From assembly GCF_006715005.1 (NCBI RefSeq), contig NZ_VFMJ01000001.1, positions 496,001 to 560,000 on the forward strand: 64,000 nt of DNA, written 5' to 3'. The position numbers and the translations under genes are program-made. The notes beneath the pieces were generated by a model. That model was not told the origin of the DNA. It saw only the letters and a program-made list of their open reading frames with translations, and ran no database searches. Position 1 is the stretch's first letter. Every line of letters begins with the position of its first letter. Source of the stretch: Serratia marcescens (GTDB lineage Bacteria > Pseudomonadota > Gammaproteobacteria > Enterobacterales > Enterobacteriaceae). Shown in pieces: positions 31,350-39,762 of this stretch.

Positions 31350-32531
31350 ATGCAATTGCGTAAAACACTCTTGGTCGGACTGGTTTCCGCTGCCTTGCTG
31401 AGTGGTTGCTCGCTGTTCAACAGCGAAGAAGACGTGGTTACCATGTCGCCGTTGCCGAAAGTTGAAAATCAGTTTACGCCGAACAAGGCGTGGAGCACTT
31501 CTGTGGGCGACGGCATCGGTGAGTATTACTCCCACCTGCGTCCGGCCTATCAGGACAGCACCATTTACGCCGCCGATCGCTTCGGCATCGTGAAAGCGAT
31601 GGACGCCGACAGCGGCAACGAAAAGTGGAAGGTCAATCTCTCCGAGAAGACCGGCTTCTTCTCCAGCAATCTGTCTGCGCTGCTGTCGGGCGGCCTGACG
31701 GTCGCGGGTGACAAGGTTTACGTCGGCAGCGAAAAAGCGGTGGTTTACGCATTGAATACCGCCGACGGCGCCATCGCCTGGCAGACCAAAGTGGCCGGCG
31801 AAGCGATTTCACGTCCGGTTATCAGCGATGGCATGGTGTTGGTGCATACCTCCAACGGCATGCTGCAGGCGCTGAACGAGGCCGACGGCGCGGTAAAATG
31901 GACGGTTAACCTGGACATGCCTTCGCTGTCGCTGCGCGGTGAATCCGCGCCGGCCGTCGCCTTTGGCGCCGCCATCGTCGGCGGTGACAACGGCCGCGTC
32001 AGCGCCGTGCTGATGCAGCAGGGCCAGATTATCTGGCAACAGCGCATTTCTCAGCCGAGCGGCGCGACCGAAATCGATCGTCTGAACGACGTGGACACGA
32101 CGCCGGTGATCGTTGACGGCGTGGTCTACGCGCTGGGTTACAACGGCAACCTGACGGCGCTGGATCTGCGTTCCGGCCAGATTATCTGGAAACGCGAGCT
32201 GGGGTCGGTGAATGATTTCATCGTCGACGCGGGCCGCATCTACCTGATCGACCAGAACGATCGCGTAGTCGCGCTCAGCACCGAAGGCGGCGTGACCGTG
32301 TGGACGCAGAGCGATCTGCTGCACCGCAACCTGACGCCGCCGGTGATGTATAATGGTTATCTGGTGACCGGTGACGCCGAAGGCTATCTGCACTGGATCA
32401 ACACCACCGATGGCCGTTTTGTCGCCCAGCAGGAAGTGGACAGCTCCGGCTTCCTGTCTGCGCCGATGGTGGCCAGTGACAAGCTGGTCATCCAGGCTCG
32501 CGGCGGGAAAGTTTACGCTTTCACCCGCTAA
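31350..32531 (+). CDS. bamB: Outer-membrane protein assembly factor BamB
   Basis: Lipoprotein of 393 residues with lipobox LLSGC, forming an eight-bladed beta-propeller built of PQQ-like repeats (for example ALNTADGAIAWQTKV). It is a subunit of the BAM complex that inserts beta-barrel proteins such as the autotransporter in this window. A palindromic repeat and a terminator separate it from der. Confidence 0.97.
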   Translation: MQLRKTLLVGLVSAALLSGCSLFNSEEDVVTMSPLPKVENQFTPNKAWSTSVGDGIGEYYSHLRPAYQDSTIYAADRFGIVKAMDADSGNEKWKVNLSEKTGFFSSNLSALLSGGLTVAGDKVYVGSEKAVVYALNTADGAIAWQTKVAGEAISRPVISDGMVLVHTSNGMLQALNEADGAVKWTVNLDMPSLSLRGESAPAVAFGAAIVGGDNGRVSAVLMQQGQIIWQQRISQPSGATEIDRLNDVDTTPVIVDGVVYALGYNGNLTALDLRSGQIIWKRELGSVNDFIVDAGRIYLIDQNDRVVALSTEGGVTVWTQSDLLHRNLTPPVMYNGYLVTGDAEGYLHWINTTDGRFVAQQEVDSSGFLSAPMVASDKLVIQARGGKVYAFTR

Positions 32532-32546
32532 CGCCGCTCGTCGTGA

Positions 32547-32676
32547 CCCTTCTTGCGCCCGAAAGATTTCGGGTTGCAGCCAGGCGGCAAGTGCATGAGT
32601 CCTCGGGAGCTTAGTGAGCTAAGTGACCGAGGCGAAGGTGCGCAGACAACGCCGCTGTGGCGCGAAAAATGAAGGG
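32547..32676. repeat. Imperfect palindromic intergenic repeat element
   Basis: About 130 bases bounded by inverted CCCTTC (32547) and GAAGGG (32676). It contains an outer imperfect stem (TTTCGGGTTGCAGC against GCTGTGGCGCGAAA) and an inner stem-loop CCTCGG ... CCGAGG enclosing GAGCTTAGTGAGCTAAGTGA. It resembles a family of dispersed intergenic palindromes I recall from Serratia, Pectobacterium and Yersinia. I cannot name it with certainty, and only one copy is in this window. Confidence 0.6.
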
Positions 32677-32677
32677 G

Positions 32678-32715
32678 AAAACGGCTCCTGAATGTTCAGG
32701 GGCCGTTTCGTATTT
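32678..32715 (+). terminator. Intrinsic terminator after bamB
   Basis: A 13-bp stem (AAACGGCTCCTGA / TCAGGGGCCGTTT, one G-U) with loop ATGT is followed by CGTATTTT. It lies just after the palindromic repeat. Confidence 0.75.
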
Positions 32716-32786
32716 TATAAGCTGCACCGCTGGTGTCTATCCACAGTGCAGTAACGCATTGATTATTAAGTAATGAGGCTTCAACA

Positions 32787-34277
32787 ATGATACCTGTCGT
32801 CGCGCTGGTCGGGCGCCCGAATGTGGGTAAATCCACCTTATTCAACCGTTTAACCCATACGCGTGATGCGCTGGTGGCGGATTTCCCGGGGCTGACGCGT
32901 GACCGCAAGTATGGTCGTGCTGAAATCGAAGGCAATGAATTCATCATCGTCGATACCGGCGGTATTGACGGTACCGAAGACGGCGTTGAAACGCGCATGG
33001 CCGGTCAGTCGCTGCTGGCGATCGAAGAGGCGGACATCGTGCTGTTCATGGTCGACGCCCGCGCAGGCCTGATGCCGGCGGATCAGGGCATCGCCCAGCA
33101 CCTGCGTAGCCGCCAGAAGGCGACCTTCCTGGTGGCCAACAAGACCGACGGCCTGGATCCGGACACCGCCACCGCCGATTTCTACTCGCTCGGCCTGGGT
33201 GAAGTGTTCGCTATCGCCGCTTCTCACGGCCGCGGTGTGACTCAGCTGATTGAACACGTGCTGGTGCCGTTCGTGCCGGAAAAACCGGAAGACGTCGAGC
33301 TGACCGAGGAAGAGGCCAATGCCGCTTACTGGGCCGAGCAAAACGGTGAAATGCTGGAAGGCGAAGAAGACGAAGAGCCGGAAGAAGAGTTCAACCCGCA
33401 GGACCTGCCGATCAAACTGGCGATCGTCGGCCGCCCGAACGTTGGTAAGTCTACGCTGACTAACCGCATCCTCGGCGAGGAGCGCGTGGTGGTGTATGAC
33501 ATGCCGGGCACCACCCGCGACAGCATCTACATTCCGATGGTGCGCGACGAACGCGAATATGTGCTGATCGACACCGCCGGGGTGCGTAAACGCGGCAAGG
33601 TGACCGAAACCGTCGAGAAATTCTCGGTGATCAAGACCCTGCAGGCGATTGAAGACGCCAACGTGGTGCTGCTGGTGATCGACGCGCGTGAAGGCATCTC
33701 CGATCAGGATCTCTCGCTGCTCGGCTTTATCCTCAATAGTGGGCGCTCACTGGTGATTGCGGTCAACAAGTGGGACGGCATGAGCGAAGAAGATCGCGAG
33801 CACGTGAAAGAGATGCTCGACCTGCGTCTGGGCTTCGTCGACTTCGCGCGCGTGCACTTCATTTCCGCGCTGCACGGCAGCGGCGTCGGCAACCTGTTCG
33901 AATCGGTACAGGAAGCCTATGAGTGCGCAACCCGTCGCGTAAACACCTCGATGCTGACCAAAATCATGCAGATGGCGGTTGACGATCACCAGCCGCCGTT
34001 GGTGCGCGGCCGCCGCGTGAAGCTGAAATACGCCCACGCCGGTGGTTACAACCCGCCGATCGTGGTGATCCACGGCAACCAGGTCAGCGATCTGGCCGAT
34101 TCCTACAAGCGCTACCTGATGAACTACTTCCGCCGCTCGCTGAACGTGATGGGGACGCCGATCCGTATCCAGTTCAAAGAGGGCGACAACCCGTTCGCCG
34201 GCAAACGCAACCTGCTGACGCCGACCCAGATGCGTAAGCGCAAACGCTTGATGAGCCACCTGAAAAAGAGCAAGTAA
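32787..34277 (+). CDS. der: Ribosome-assembly GTPase Der (EngA)
   Basis: Tandem-G-domain GTPase of 496 residues needed for 50S subunit maturation. Both P-loops are present (GRPNVGKST near residue 10 and again after an acidic linker). Each domain has its own DxxG (DTGG, DTAG) and NKxD (NKTD, NKWD). A C-terminal KH-like domain ends in a lysine-rich tail. It is followed by a terminator. Confidence 0.98.
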   Translation: MIPVVALVGRPNVGKSTLFNRLTHTRDALVADFPGLTRDRKYGRAEIEGNEFIIVDTGGIDGTEDGVETRMAGQSLLAIEEADIVLFMVDARAGLMPADQGIAQHLRSRQKATFLVANKTDGLDPDTATADFYSLGLGEVFAIAASHGRGVTQLIEHVLVPFVPEKPEDVELTEEEANAAYWAEQNGEMLEGEEDEEPEEEFNPQDLPIKLAIVGRPNVGKSTLTNRILGEERVVVYDMPGTTRDSIYIPMVRDEREYVLIDTAGVRKRGKVTETVEKFSVIKTLQAIEDANVVLLVIDAREGISDQDLSLLGFILNSGRSLVIAVNKWDGMSEEDREHVKEMLDLRLGFVDFARVHFISALHGSGVGNLFESVQEAYECATRRVNTSMLTKIMQMAVDDHQPPLVRGRRVKLKYAHAGGYNPPIVVIHGNQVSDLADSYKRYLMNYFRRSLNVMGTPIRIQFKEGDNPFAGKRNLLTPTQMRKRKRLMSHLKKSK

Positions 34278-34287
34278 TTGCTCATGA

Positions 34288-34318
34288 GGGGCGCGGCAGT
34301 GATGCCGCGCCCTTTTTT
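34288..34318 (+). terminator. Intrinsic terminator after der
   Basis: The stem GGGCGCGGCA-GTGA-TGCCGCGCCC is followed by TTTTTT. Confidence 0.9.
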
Positions 34319-34375
34319 ATTGGCCCGAAATCGTTTTATTATCTGAAGATTACTTCGCCTGTCTGAAGGAACACC

Positions 34376-35332
34376 ATGTCCTGGGAAACCTGGAGTTTTG
34401 CGTTCAACGTCACCGTGCCGAATCTGCTGATGATGCTGCTGGGGATCCTGCTGCGCCATTGGCGCCTGATGGATGACCGCTTTGTCGACGGCGCGACCCG
34501 CCTGGTGTTCAATCTGGCGCTGCCGTGCCTGCTGTTTTTCAGCATCGCCACCAACCACCCGCAGCTGCTCGGCAACCTGCCGCTGGTGCTGTTCGGCGCG
34601 GTAGGCACGCTGGCGACCTTCCTACTCTTGGAGCTGGCGGCCAAGTGGCTGGTGAAAGAACCGCGTGAGCGCGGGGTGTTCGTGCAGGGCGGTTTCCGCG
34701 CCAATACCGCCATCGTCGGCCTGGCCTACGCCATGACCGCCTATGGCAGCGAAGGCATTGCGCTCGCCTCGCTGTACCTGACGGTGACGGTGATCCTGTT
34801 CAACATACTGTCGGTTATCACCCTCACGCGCAGCCTGCAGGGTGGGCAGGGCAAGAAAATCAGCCACCTGTCGCTGCTGCGCAGCATCGTCACCAACCCG
34901 CTGATCATCGGCCTGGTGTGCGGGCTGCTGTATGCGCAAACCGGGCTGGGCATCCCGACCGTGATCCGCCAGACCGGCAGCTATATCTCCGCGCTGTCGC
35001 TGCCGCTGGCGCTGCTGTGCACCGGTGCCAGCCTGGATTTTCGCGCCATGTTCCGCTCGTCCAACGTGGCGGCGCTGTCGTCGGCGGCCAAGCTGTTTCT
35101 GGTGCCGTGTCTGATGACGCTGGCCGGCTGGCTGTGCGGGTTTCAGGGGGCGGCGCTGGGCATTATTTTCCTGTTTTCCGCCACGCCGACCGCTTCAGGC
35201 AGCTATGTGATGACGCGCGCTATGGGCGGCAACGCCACGCTGGCGGCCAACATTATCGCCATCACCACCGTCGGTTCGTTTTTCACCACCGCGTTGGGGA
35301 TCTATTTCTTGCGCTCATGGGGCGCGATTTAA
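34376..35332 (+). CDS. AEC-family transporter
   Basis: Membrane protein of 318 residues of the auxin-efflux-carrier family with about ten hydrophobic segments in two halves. Bacterial members move organic acids such as malate or malonate, and the substrate cannot be read from the sequence. It lies between der and yfgJ, which are adjacent in E. coli, so it is an insertion relative to that order. Only 12 bases separate it from yfgJ, so the two may be co-transcribed. Confidence 0.8.
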   Translation: MSWETWSFAFNVTVPNLLMMLLGILLRHWRLMDDRFVDGATRLVFNLALPCLLFFSIATNHPQLLGNLPLVLFGAVGTLATFLLLELAAKWLVKEPRERGVFVQGGFRANTAIVGLAYAMTAYGSEGIALASLYLTVTVILFNILSVITLTRSLQGGQGKKISHLSLLRSIVTNPLIIGLVCGLLYAQTGLGIPTVIRQTGSYISALSLPLALLCTGASLDFRAMFRSSNVAALSSAAKLFLVPCLMTLAGWLCGFQGAALGIIFLFSATPTASGSYVMTRAMGGNATLAANIIAITTVGSFFTTALGIYFLRSWGAI

Positions 35333-35344
35333 TCAGGAGTCGTT

Positions 35345-35566
35345 ATGGAAGCGCACTGTCCGCAATGCAGTCAGACCATGAAGTGGGTAGCGGGTCACTA
35401 CCATTGTGAAGTCTGTCAGCGCGATTACCAGCAGCTGGCGAGCTGCCCGGAGTGCGGGCAGCCGCTGCAAGAATTGAAAGCCTGCGGGGCGGTGGATTAC
35501 CTGTGCCAGAACGGGCACGGGCTGATCTCCAAAAAACGGGTTCATTTCAGCTATCAGCCGCTGTAA
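35345..35566 (+). CDS. yfgJ: Zinc-ribbon protein YfgJ
   Basis: Small protein of 73 residues with three Cys pairs (CPQC, CEVC, CPEC), plus further Cys in KACGAVDYLCQNGH, forming zinc ribbons. It belongs to the DUF1407/YfgJ family. No function is established. It sits between der and xseA in E. coli, whereas here xseA is displaced by 6.5 kb. Confidence 0.88.
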   Translation: MEAHCPQCSQTMKWVAGHYHCEVCQRDYQQLASCPECGQPLQELKACGAVDYLCQNGHGLISKKRVHFSYQPL

Positions 35567-35570
35567 GCCC

Positions 35571-35912
35571 TCACTCATCCACCTGGCCGGTTTTCCACAG
35601 ATCCACCAGCGCCTGCGGCGCGCTGCTTTCCGGGATTAACAGCACGATCTCAGTGCTCAGGGTGGGGCTGGTGTAGTTGATTTGCACGCGGTAGTAGCGC
35701 TGGTCGCCGCAGCCGGGGGAGGAGGGCTGGCCTTCTTCCTGCGCATAGGGCAGCGTCTGGTTCAGCAACTGATTCAGGCGTTGCCGCTGCTCCGGCGTGA
35801 TATCGGCCAGCGCGATGCGGCGCTGGCCCGCCAGTTTGGGAATGTAGGCGAAGCCTCCCTCGCGCGCCAGCTCAATGACCGTATCCTGATTGAGCGTCGG
35901 CAGCGGTTTCAT
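35571..35912 (-). CDS. Emfourin, protealysin inhibitor
   Basis: Protein of 113 residues without a signal peptide. The start at 35912 (MKPLPTLNQDTVIELAREGG) overlaps the protealysin stop by one base (TAATG), which indicates translational coupling. In Serratia proteamaculans the gene next to protealysin encodes emfourin, a slow tight-binding inhibitor of M4 peptidases, and this gene has the expected position, size and fold-type sequence. The identification is by context and recalled similarity. It has no metal-binding or catalytic motif of its own. Confidence 0.8.
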   Translation of the reverse strand: MKPLPTLNQDTVIELAREGGFAYIPKLAGQRRIALADITPEQRQRLNQLLNQTLPYAQEEGQPSSPGCGDQRYYRVQINYTSPTLSTEIVLLIPESSAPQALVDLWKTGQVDE

Positions 35913-36937
35913 TATTCCACCCCCACCTGATGCCAGGCTTGCTGCACCTTGTCCGCCACGCTCTGGTCGAAACGCGCTAGCGCATGTTTCACCGTGGTGC
36001 GGGCGAAGGTGGCGAAGTCGGCGTTTTGCGGCAGCGCTTTGTCGCACACCGTGTCATACCAGACGTAGCCGGCTTTCTCCCAGGCGAAGCCGCCCAGCGC
36101 CGTCGCCGCCAGGTAGAAGGCGCGGTTGGGGATACCAGAGTTGAGATGCACGCCGCCGTTGTCTTCCTTGGTCTGGATATAATCCTTCATGCTGGCGGGC
36201 TGCGGGTCTTTGCCCAGCAGCGGATCGTCATAGGCGGTGCCGGGTGCCGACATCGAGCGCAGCCCTTTGCCTTTGATGCCCTTGGCGAGCAGCCCGGCGC
36301 CGATCAGCCAGTCGGCTTTATCCGCGGTTTGCTGCAGGTGGAACTGCTTGACCAACGAGCCGAATACGTCAGACAGCGACTCATTGAGCGCCCCGGACTG
36401 CTGGTAGTAGATCAGTCCGGCTTCGCTCTCGGTCACGCCGTGCGCCAGCTCGTGGCCGACCACGTCGATGGCGATGGTGAAACGGTTGAAGATCTCGCCG
36501 TCGCCGTCGCCAAACACCATCTGCTGGCCGTTCCAGAAGGCGTTTTGGTACTCCTTGCCGTAATGTACGCTGCCGACCAGCGGCAGCCCCTGGTTATCCA
36601 GTGAGTTGCGGCGGTAGGCCTGCCAGAAGAAATCGTAGGTGACGCCGAGGTAGTCGTAGGCTTCGTCCACCGCCACGTCGTGGCTGCTGGGCTGGCCCTC
36701 GTTACGCACCTGTTTGCCGGGCAGTTGGGTGCCGTTCTGCGCGTCGTAGATATCGCGGAGCGCTTCGCCGGCTCGGGCGTTTTTCTCGGTCGGCGAACGC
36801 AGCGGCTTATTGCCGAGCAGGCTTTGCACGTGGTTCAGGGTGTGCAGCGCGCAGTCGCGCTGCGGGGCGTTGCCGTGTTCAATGATGCGGCGCAGCATGT
36901 AGGGAGGAATGACGGAACGCATGCGCTGGGCTGGCAT
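35912..36937 (-). CDS. Protealysin-like M4 (thermolysin family) metalloprotease
   Basis: Zinc metalloprotease precursor of 341 residues, the size of protealysin/grimelysin of Serratia. There is no signal peptide. A short propeptide of about 50 residues (MPAQRMRSVIPPYMLRRI) precedes the catalytic domain. The zinc motif is HELAH followed downstream by the ligand Glu in GALNESLSDVFGS. Later active-site residues are in NSGIPNRAFYLAA. Relatives cleave actin and affect invasion of host cells. The 5' leader can pair with its own Shine-Dalgarno (see the site at 36948-36993). Confidence 0.92.
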   Translation of the reverse strand: MPAQRMRSVIPPYMLRRIIEHGNAPQRDCALHTLNHVQSLLGNKPLRSPTEKNARAGEALRDIYDAQNGTQLPGKQVRNEGQPSSHDVAVDEAYDYLGVTYDFFWQAYRRNSLDNQGLPLVGSVHYGKEYQNAFWNGQQMVFGDGDGEIFNRFTIAIDVVGHELAHGVTESEAGLIYYQQSGALNESLSDVFGSLVKQFHLQQTADKADWLIGAGLLAKGIKGKGLRSMSAPGTAYDDPLLGKDPQPASMKDYIQTKEDNGGVHLNSGIPNRAFYLAATALGGFAWEKAGYVWYDTVCDKALPQNADFATFARTTVKHALARFDQSVADKVQQAWHQVGVE

Positions 36938-36947
36938 AGTGGCTCTC

Positions 36948-36993
36948 CTTAGGCAAAAATTTTACCTCATCGAATGAATGCACTGTGCCTAAG
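36948..36993 (-). promoter_or_regulatory. Inverted repeat overlapping the protealysin ribosome-binding site
   Basis: On the minus strand CTTAGGCA (36993-36986) is perfectly complementary to TGCCTAAG (36955-36948). The second arm runs into the Shine-Dalgarno AAGGAG that precedes the protease ATG. Pairing in the mRNA leader would mask most of the ribosome-binding site. Confidence 0.5.
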
Positions 36994-36999
36994 TGTAGC

Positions 37000-38082
37000 C
37001 TACTCGTCATAAAGCCTGTGGTCATGCGTGCTCACCGCCGGCGCGGTCTTGTGCGGGCTGATGCGCCGCACCGAGGCGCGCACTGCCAGCCGGCCGTGCA
37101 GCAGCAGATTGCACGGCGGCGCGTCGGCACGCAGCATGCGCCGCTGCAGCAGTTGGATCGCCTCGTAGCCCAGCTCGTCGCGCGGCACCTGCACCGAGGT
37201 CAGCGGCACATCGTGAATTTCCGCCAGATTGAAGCCGTCGGTGCTCATCACCGAGACGTCGCCCGGCACGCTCAGGCCCCGTTTGTTGAGCGCCTTGACC
37301 GCCCCGACCGCCATGTAGTCGCCGCCGGCCAGGATCGCCGTCGGCAGCGGGGAGTGGCCGTGGATGCCGTCGAGATAGGTGGTCAGCGCCTGCTCGGCCT
37401 CTTCGCTGCCGAAGCCGGAGGTGGTGACCAGATGGCGGCCGTCATCGAACGGCAGATGATGCCGGGCGTAGGCCTGCCGAATGCCCGCCAGCCGCAGCTC
37501 CATGGTGTGGCGGCGCAGACACTGCAGATTGAGGATATGGCTGTGCCCCTGCTGGAGCAGGTAGCTGGCGGAGTAGTCGCCGATCAGCTGATGATCCGGC
37601 GAGACGCTGTCCAGCCGCATTTGCCGATCGCTGCAGTTGATCAGCACACAGGGCTTGTGCTGATCGGCGGCCAGAGTGTGGATATGTTCGTCGTCGATGC
37701 CGATGATCAGCGCCGCTTCGGTGTGCGGGTCGCTCATCTTTTCCAGAAACAGCGCGCCGTCGCTGTGCTGCTCTTCCAGCCCGCAGTAGCGGATGCGCAC
37801 CTCGTGCTCCATCAGCGCGGCGGCGATACCCTGAATGACCTTGTAGTAGAAGATGTCGGTGCGCACGTCGAACGCGCGCTGCGGCGCGAACACCATCACG
37901 TTGTTCAGCATCAGCCGGCCGCTGGAAATACCCTGCAGAATGCCGTTTTGCTGCGCACAGTCCAGCACCTTGCGGCGCGCCTCGGCGCTGGTGTTGGCCT
38001 TGCCCGCCAGCACGCGGGAAACCGTGCTGATCGACAACCCGGTTTGGCGAGCGATCTCCTGAATTTTCAGTTTTCCGTTCAT
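37000..38082 (-). CDS. LacI-family transcriptional regulator
   Basis: Repressor of 360 residues. The N-terminal LacI helix-turn-helix is KIQEIARQTGLSISTVSRVL, followed by a periplasmic-binding-like sensor domain. The start at 38082 is preceded by AAGGAGATC; the longer reading from 38109 is not supported. It is divergent from an MFS transporter and a GH31 glycosidase, which it presumably represses until a sugar is present. The inducer is unknown. Confidence 0.9.
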   Translation of the reverse strand: MNGKLKIQEIARQTGLSISTVSRVLAGKANTSAEARRKVLDCAQQNGILQGISSGRLMLNNVMVFAPQRAFDVRTDIFYYKVIQGIAAALMEHEVRIRYCGLEEQHSDGALFLEKMSDPHTEAALIIGIDDEHIHTLAADQHKPCVLINCSDRQMRLDSVSPDHQLIGDYSASYLLQQGHSHILNLQCLRRHTMELRLAGIRQAYARHHLPFDDGRHLVTTSGFGSEEAEQALTTYLDGIHGHSPLPTAILAGGDYMAVGAVKALNKRGLSVPGDVSVMSTDGFNLAEIHDVPLTSVQVPRDELGYEAIQLLQRRMLRADAPPCNLLLHGRLAVRASVRRISPHKTAPAVSTHDHRLYDE

Positions 38083-38440
38083 TCTGTGATCTCCTTCAAA
38101 TTCGTCCATGAGAATATTTTCACCGAAGATTTTCAGCGTCTTGACCGGCTTTCATGCCCATTATGACTATTTTTTCACCCGCCTGTGAAAATCTTTGCAA
38201 AAAACCCCGTTTCGCTGCGCGCTATCGCTGAGTAGTCTGCATTGGTACACCAATTTAAGCGACCTGTCAGTCCAATTTTAACGGTGTGCGAAAAAGAAAA
38301 CAAAAAATAAATCATGGGGTTGTGATTGTCTGTCGGTCAATGATAGGGCGCCGACCTGGTTTCACCGTCCCGTGTTTGATGGCACAACGTACCCTACCAA
38401 AACGCACGCGCCGTAGCCGGCGGCTGCGGGGAGAGAACCG
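38083..38440. promoter_or_regulatory. Divergent control region of the LacI/MFS/GH31 locus
   Basis: This is a 358-base gene-free stretch. It holds three palindromes: TGAGAATATTTTCA at 38109-38122 (12 of 14 symmetric); TTTTCAC-CCGCCT-GTGAAAA at 38172-38191 (perfect arms); and ATTGGT-AC-ACCAAT at 38241-38254 (perfect arms). A weak CRP-like TGTGAAAATCTTTGCA overlaps the second. The first two share TTTTCA/TGAAAA halves and are the best operator candidates for the LacI regulator. The third looks more like a GntR (UxuR/ExuR) operator. Confidence 0.5.
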
Positions 38441-39751
38441 ATGAGTGTGGAGATCAATCAGGCGGTCGCGCAGAGCGGCCGGCGCAAGTTCAAATCGCTG
38501 CGCTGGTGGATGCTGGCGCTGTTCTTGCTGGGCGTCACGGTCAACTACATCACCCGCAACTCGCTGGGCATTCTGGCGCCGGAGCTGAAAACCAGCTTGA
38601 ACATGAGCACCGAGCAATATGCCTGGGTGGTGGCGTCGTTCCAGCTGGCCTACACGGTGTTTCAGCCGATCTGCGGCTGGCTGATCGACGTTATCGGCCT
38701 GAAGATGGGCTTTCTGATCTGCGCCGGCATTTGGGCGGTGGTATGCATGCTGCACGCCGGTGCCGGCAGCTGGCTGCAACTGGCCATTCTGCGCTTCTTC
38801 ATGGGGGGCGCGGAGGCGGCGGCCACCCCGGCCAACGCCAAGGCGATCTCCGATTGGTTCCCGAAGAAGGAGCGGCCGATCGCTGCCGGCTGGGCGGGCG
38901 TCGGTTTCTCCATCGGCGCCATGCTGGCCCCGCCGATCATCGTCATCGCTCACGTCTCCTTCGGCTGGCAAGGCGCCTTCCTGTTCTCCGGCGGGCTGGC
39001 GCTGATCTGGGTGGTGCTGTGGTGGCTGTTCTACCACTCGCCGCAGCAGCACCCGAACCTCAGCCAGCAAGAGCTGGATCTGATCCGCGAAGACAACGAG
39101 CCGGTGCTGCCGAAGCTGCCGTTCCTCACCTCGCTGGCCAGCCTGTGCAAGAACAAGAAGTTTTACGGCATCGCCATCCCGGCCTTTCTCGCCGAGCCGG
39201 CCTGGGCGGTCTTCAGTTTCTGGGTGCCGCTGTACCTGGCCACCGAACGCGGTATGGATCTGAAACAGATCGCGATGTTTGCCTGGCTGCCGTTCCTGGC
39301 GGCGGATATCGGCAGCGTCGCCAGCGGCTATCTCACCACCCTGTACCGCAAATGGTTCGGCTGCAGCCGCGTTAACTCGGTGGTCGCCAGCTCGGTGACC
39401 GGCGCTTTCCTGATGGTGTCGCTGGCGTTTGTCGCGATCACCCAGGATCCCTATGTGGCGATCGCGCTGATCTCGATCGGCGGCTTCGGCCATCAGGTGA
39501 TCTCCTGCATGCTCAGCGCGCTGGTGGTGGAGTCGTTCGATAAAAACCAGATGGCGACGGTGAACGGCATGCGCGGCTCCAGCGCCTGGATCGCCAGCTT
39601 CCTGTTCACGCTCCTGATCGGCGCAGTGTCCGACACCCTCGGCTTCAACCCGCTGTTTATCGCCATGGGCTTCTTCGACCTGATCGGCGCTGTGTTCCTG
39701 ATTGCCCTGATCGCCGAGCGCGGCGGTAAGAAAACACCTTCACACAGCTAA
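38441..39751 (+). CDS. MFS transporter, anion:cation symporter (ExuT-like) type
   Basis: Twelve-helix major facilitator of 436 residues. The N-terminal motif NYITRNSLGILAPELKTSLNMS and the segment GGAEAAATPANAKAISDWFPKKER are typical of the ACS family, which includes hexuronate and galactonate carriers. It is followed by a GH31 glycosidase after 11 bases, so it probably imports the glycoside that the enzyme cleaves. The exact substrate is unknown. Confidence 0.85.
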   Translation: MSVEINQAVAQSGRRKFKSLRWWMLALFLLGVTVNYITRNSLGILAPELKTSLNMSTEQYAWVVASFQLAYTVFQPICGWLIDVIGLKMGFLICAGIWAVVCMLHAGAGSWLQLAILRFFMGGAEAAATPANAKAISDWFPKKERPIAAGWAGVGFSIGAMLAPPIIVIAHVSFGWQGAFLFSGGLALIWVVLWWLFYHSPQQHPNLSQQELDLIREDNEPVLPKLPFLTSLASLCKNKKFYGIAIPAFLAEPAWAVFSFWVPLYLATERGMDLKQIAMFAWLPFLAADIGSVASGYLTTLYRKWFGCSRVNSVVASSVTGAFLMVSLAFVAITQDPYVAIALISIGGFGHQVISCMLSALVVESFDKNQMATVNGMRGSSAWIASFLFTLLIGAVSDTLGFNPLFIAMGFFDLIGAVFLIALIAERGGKKTPSHS

Positions 39752-39762
39752 GTGGGATATTT

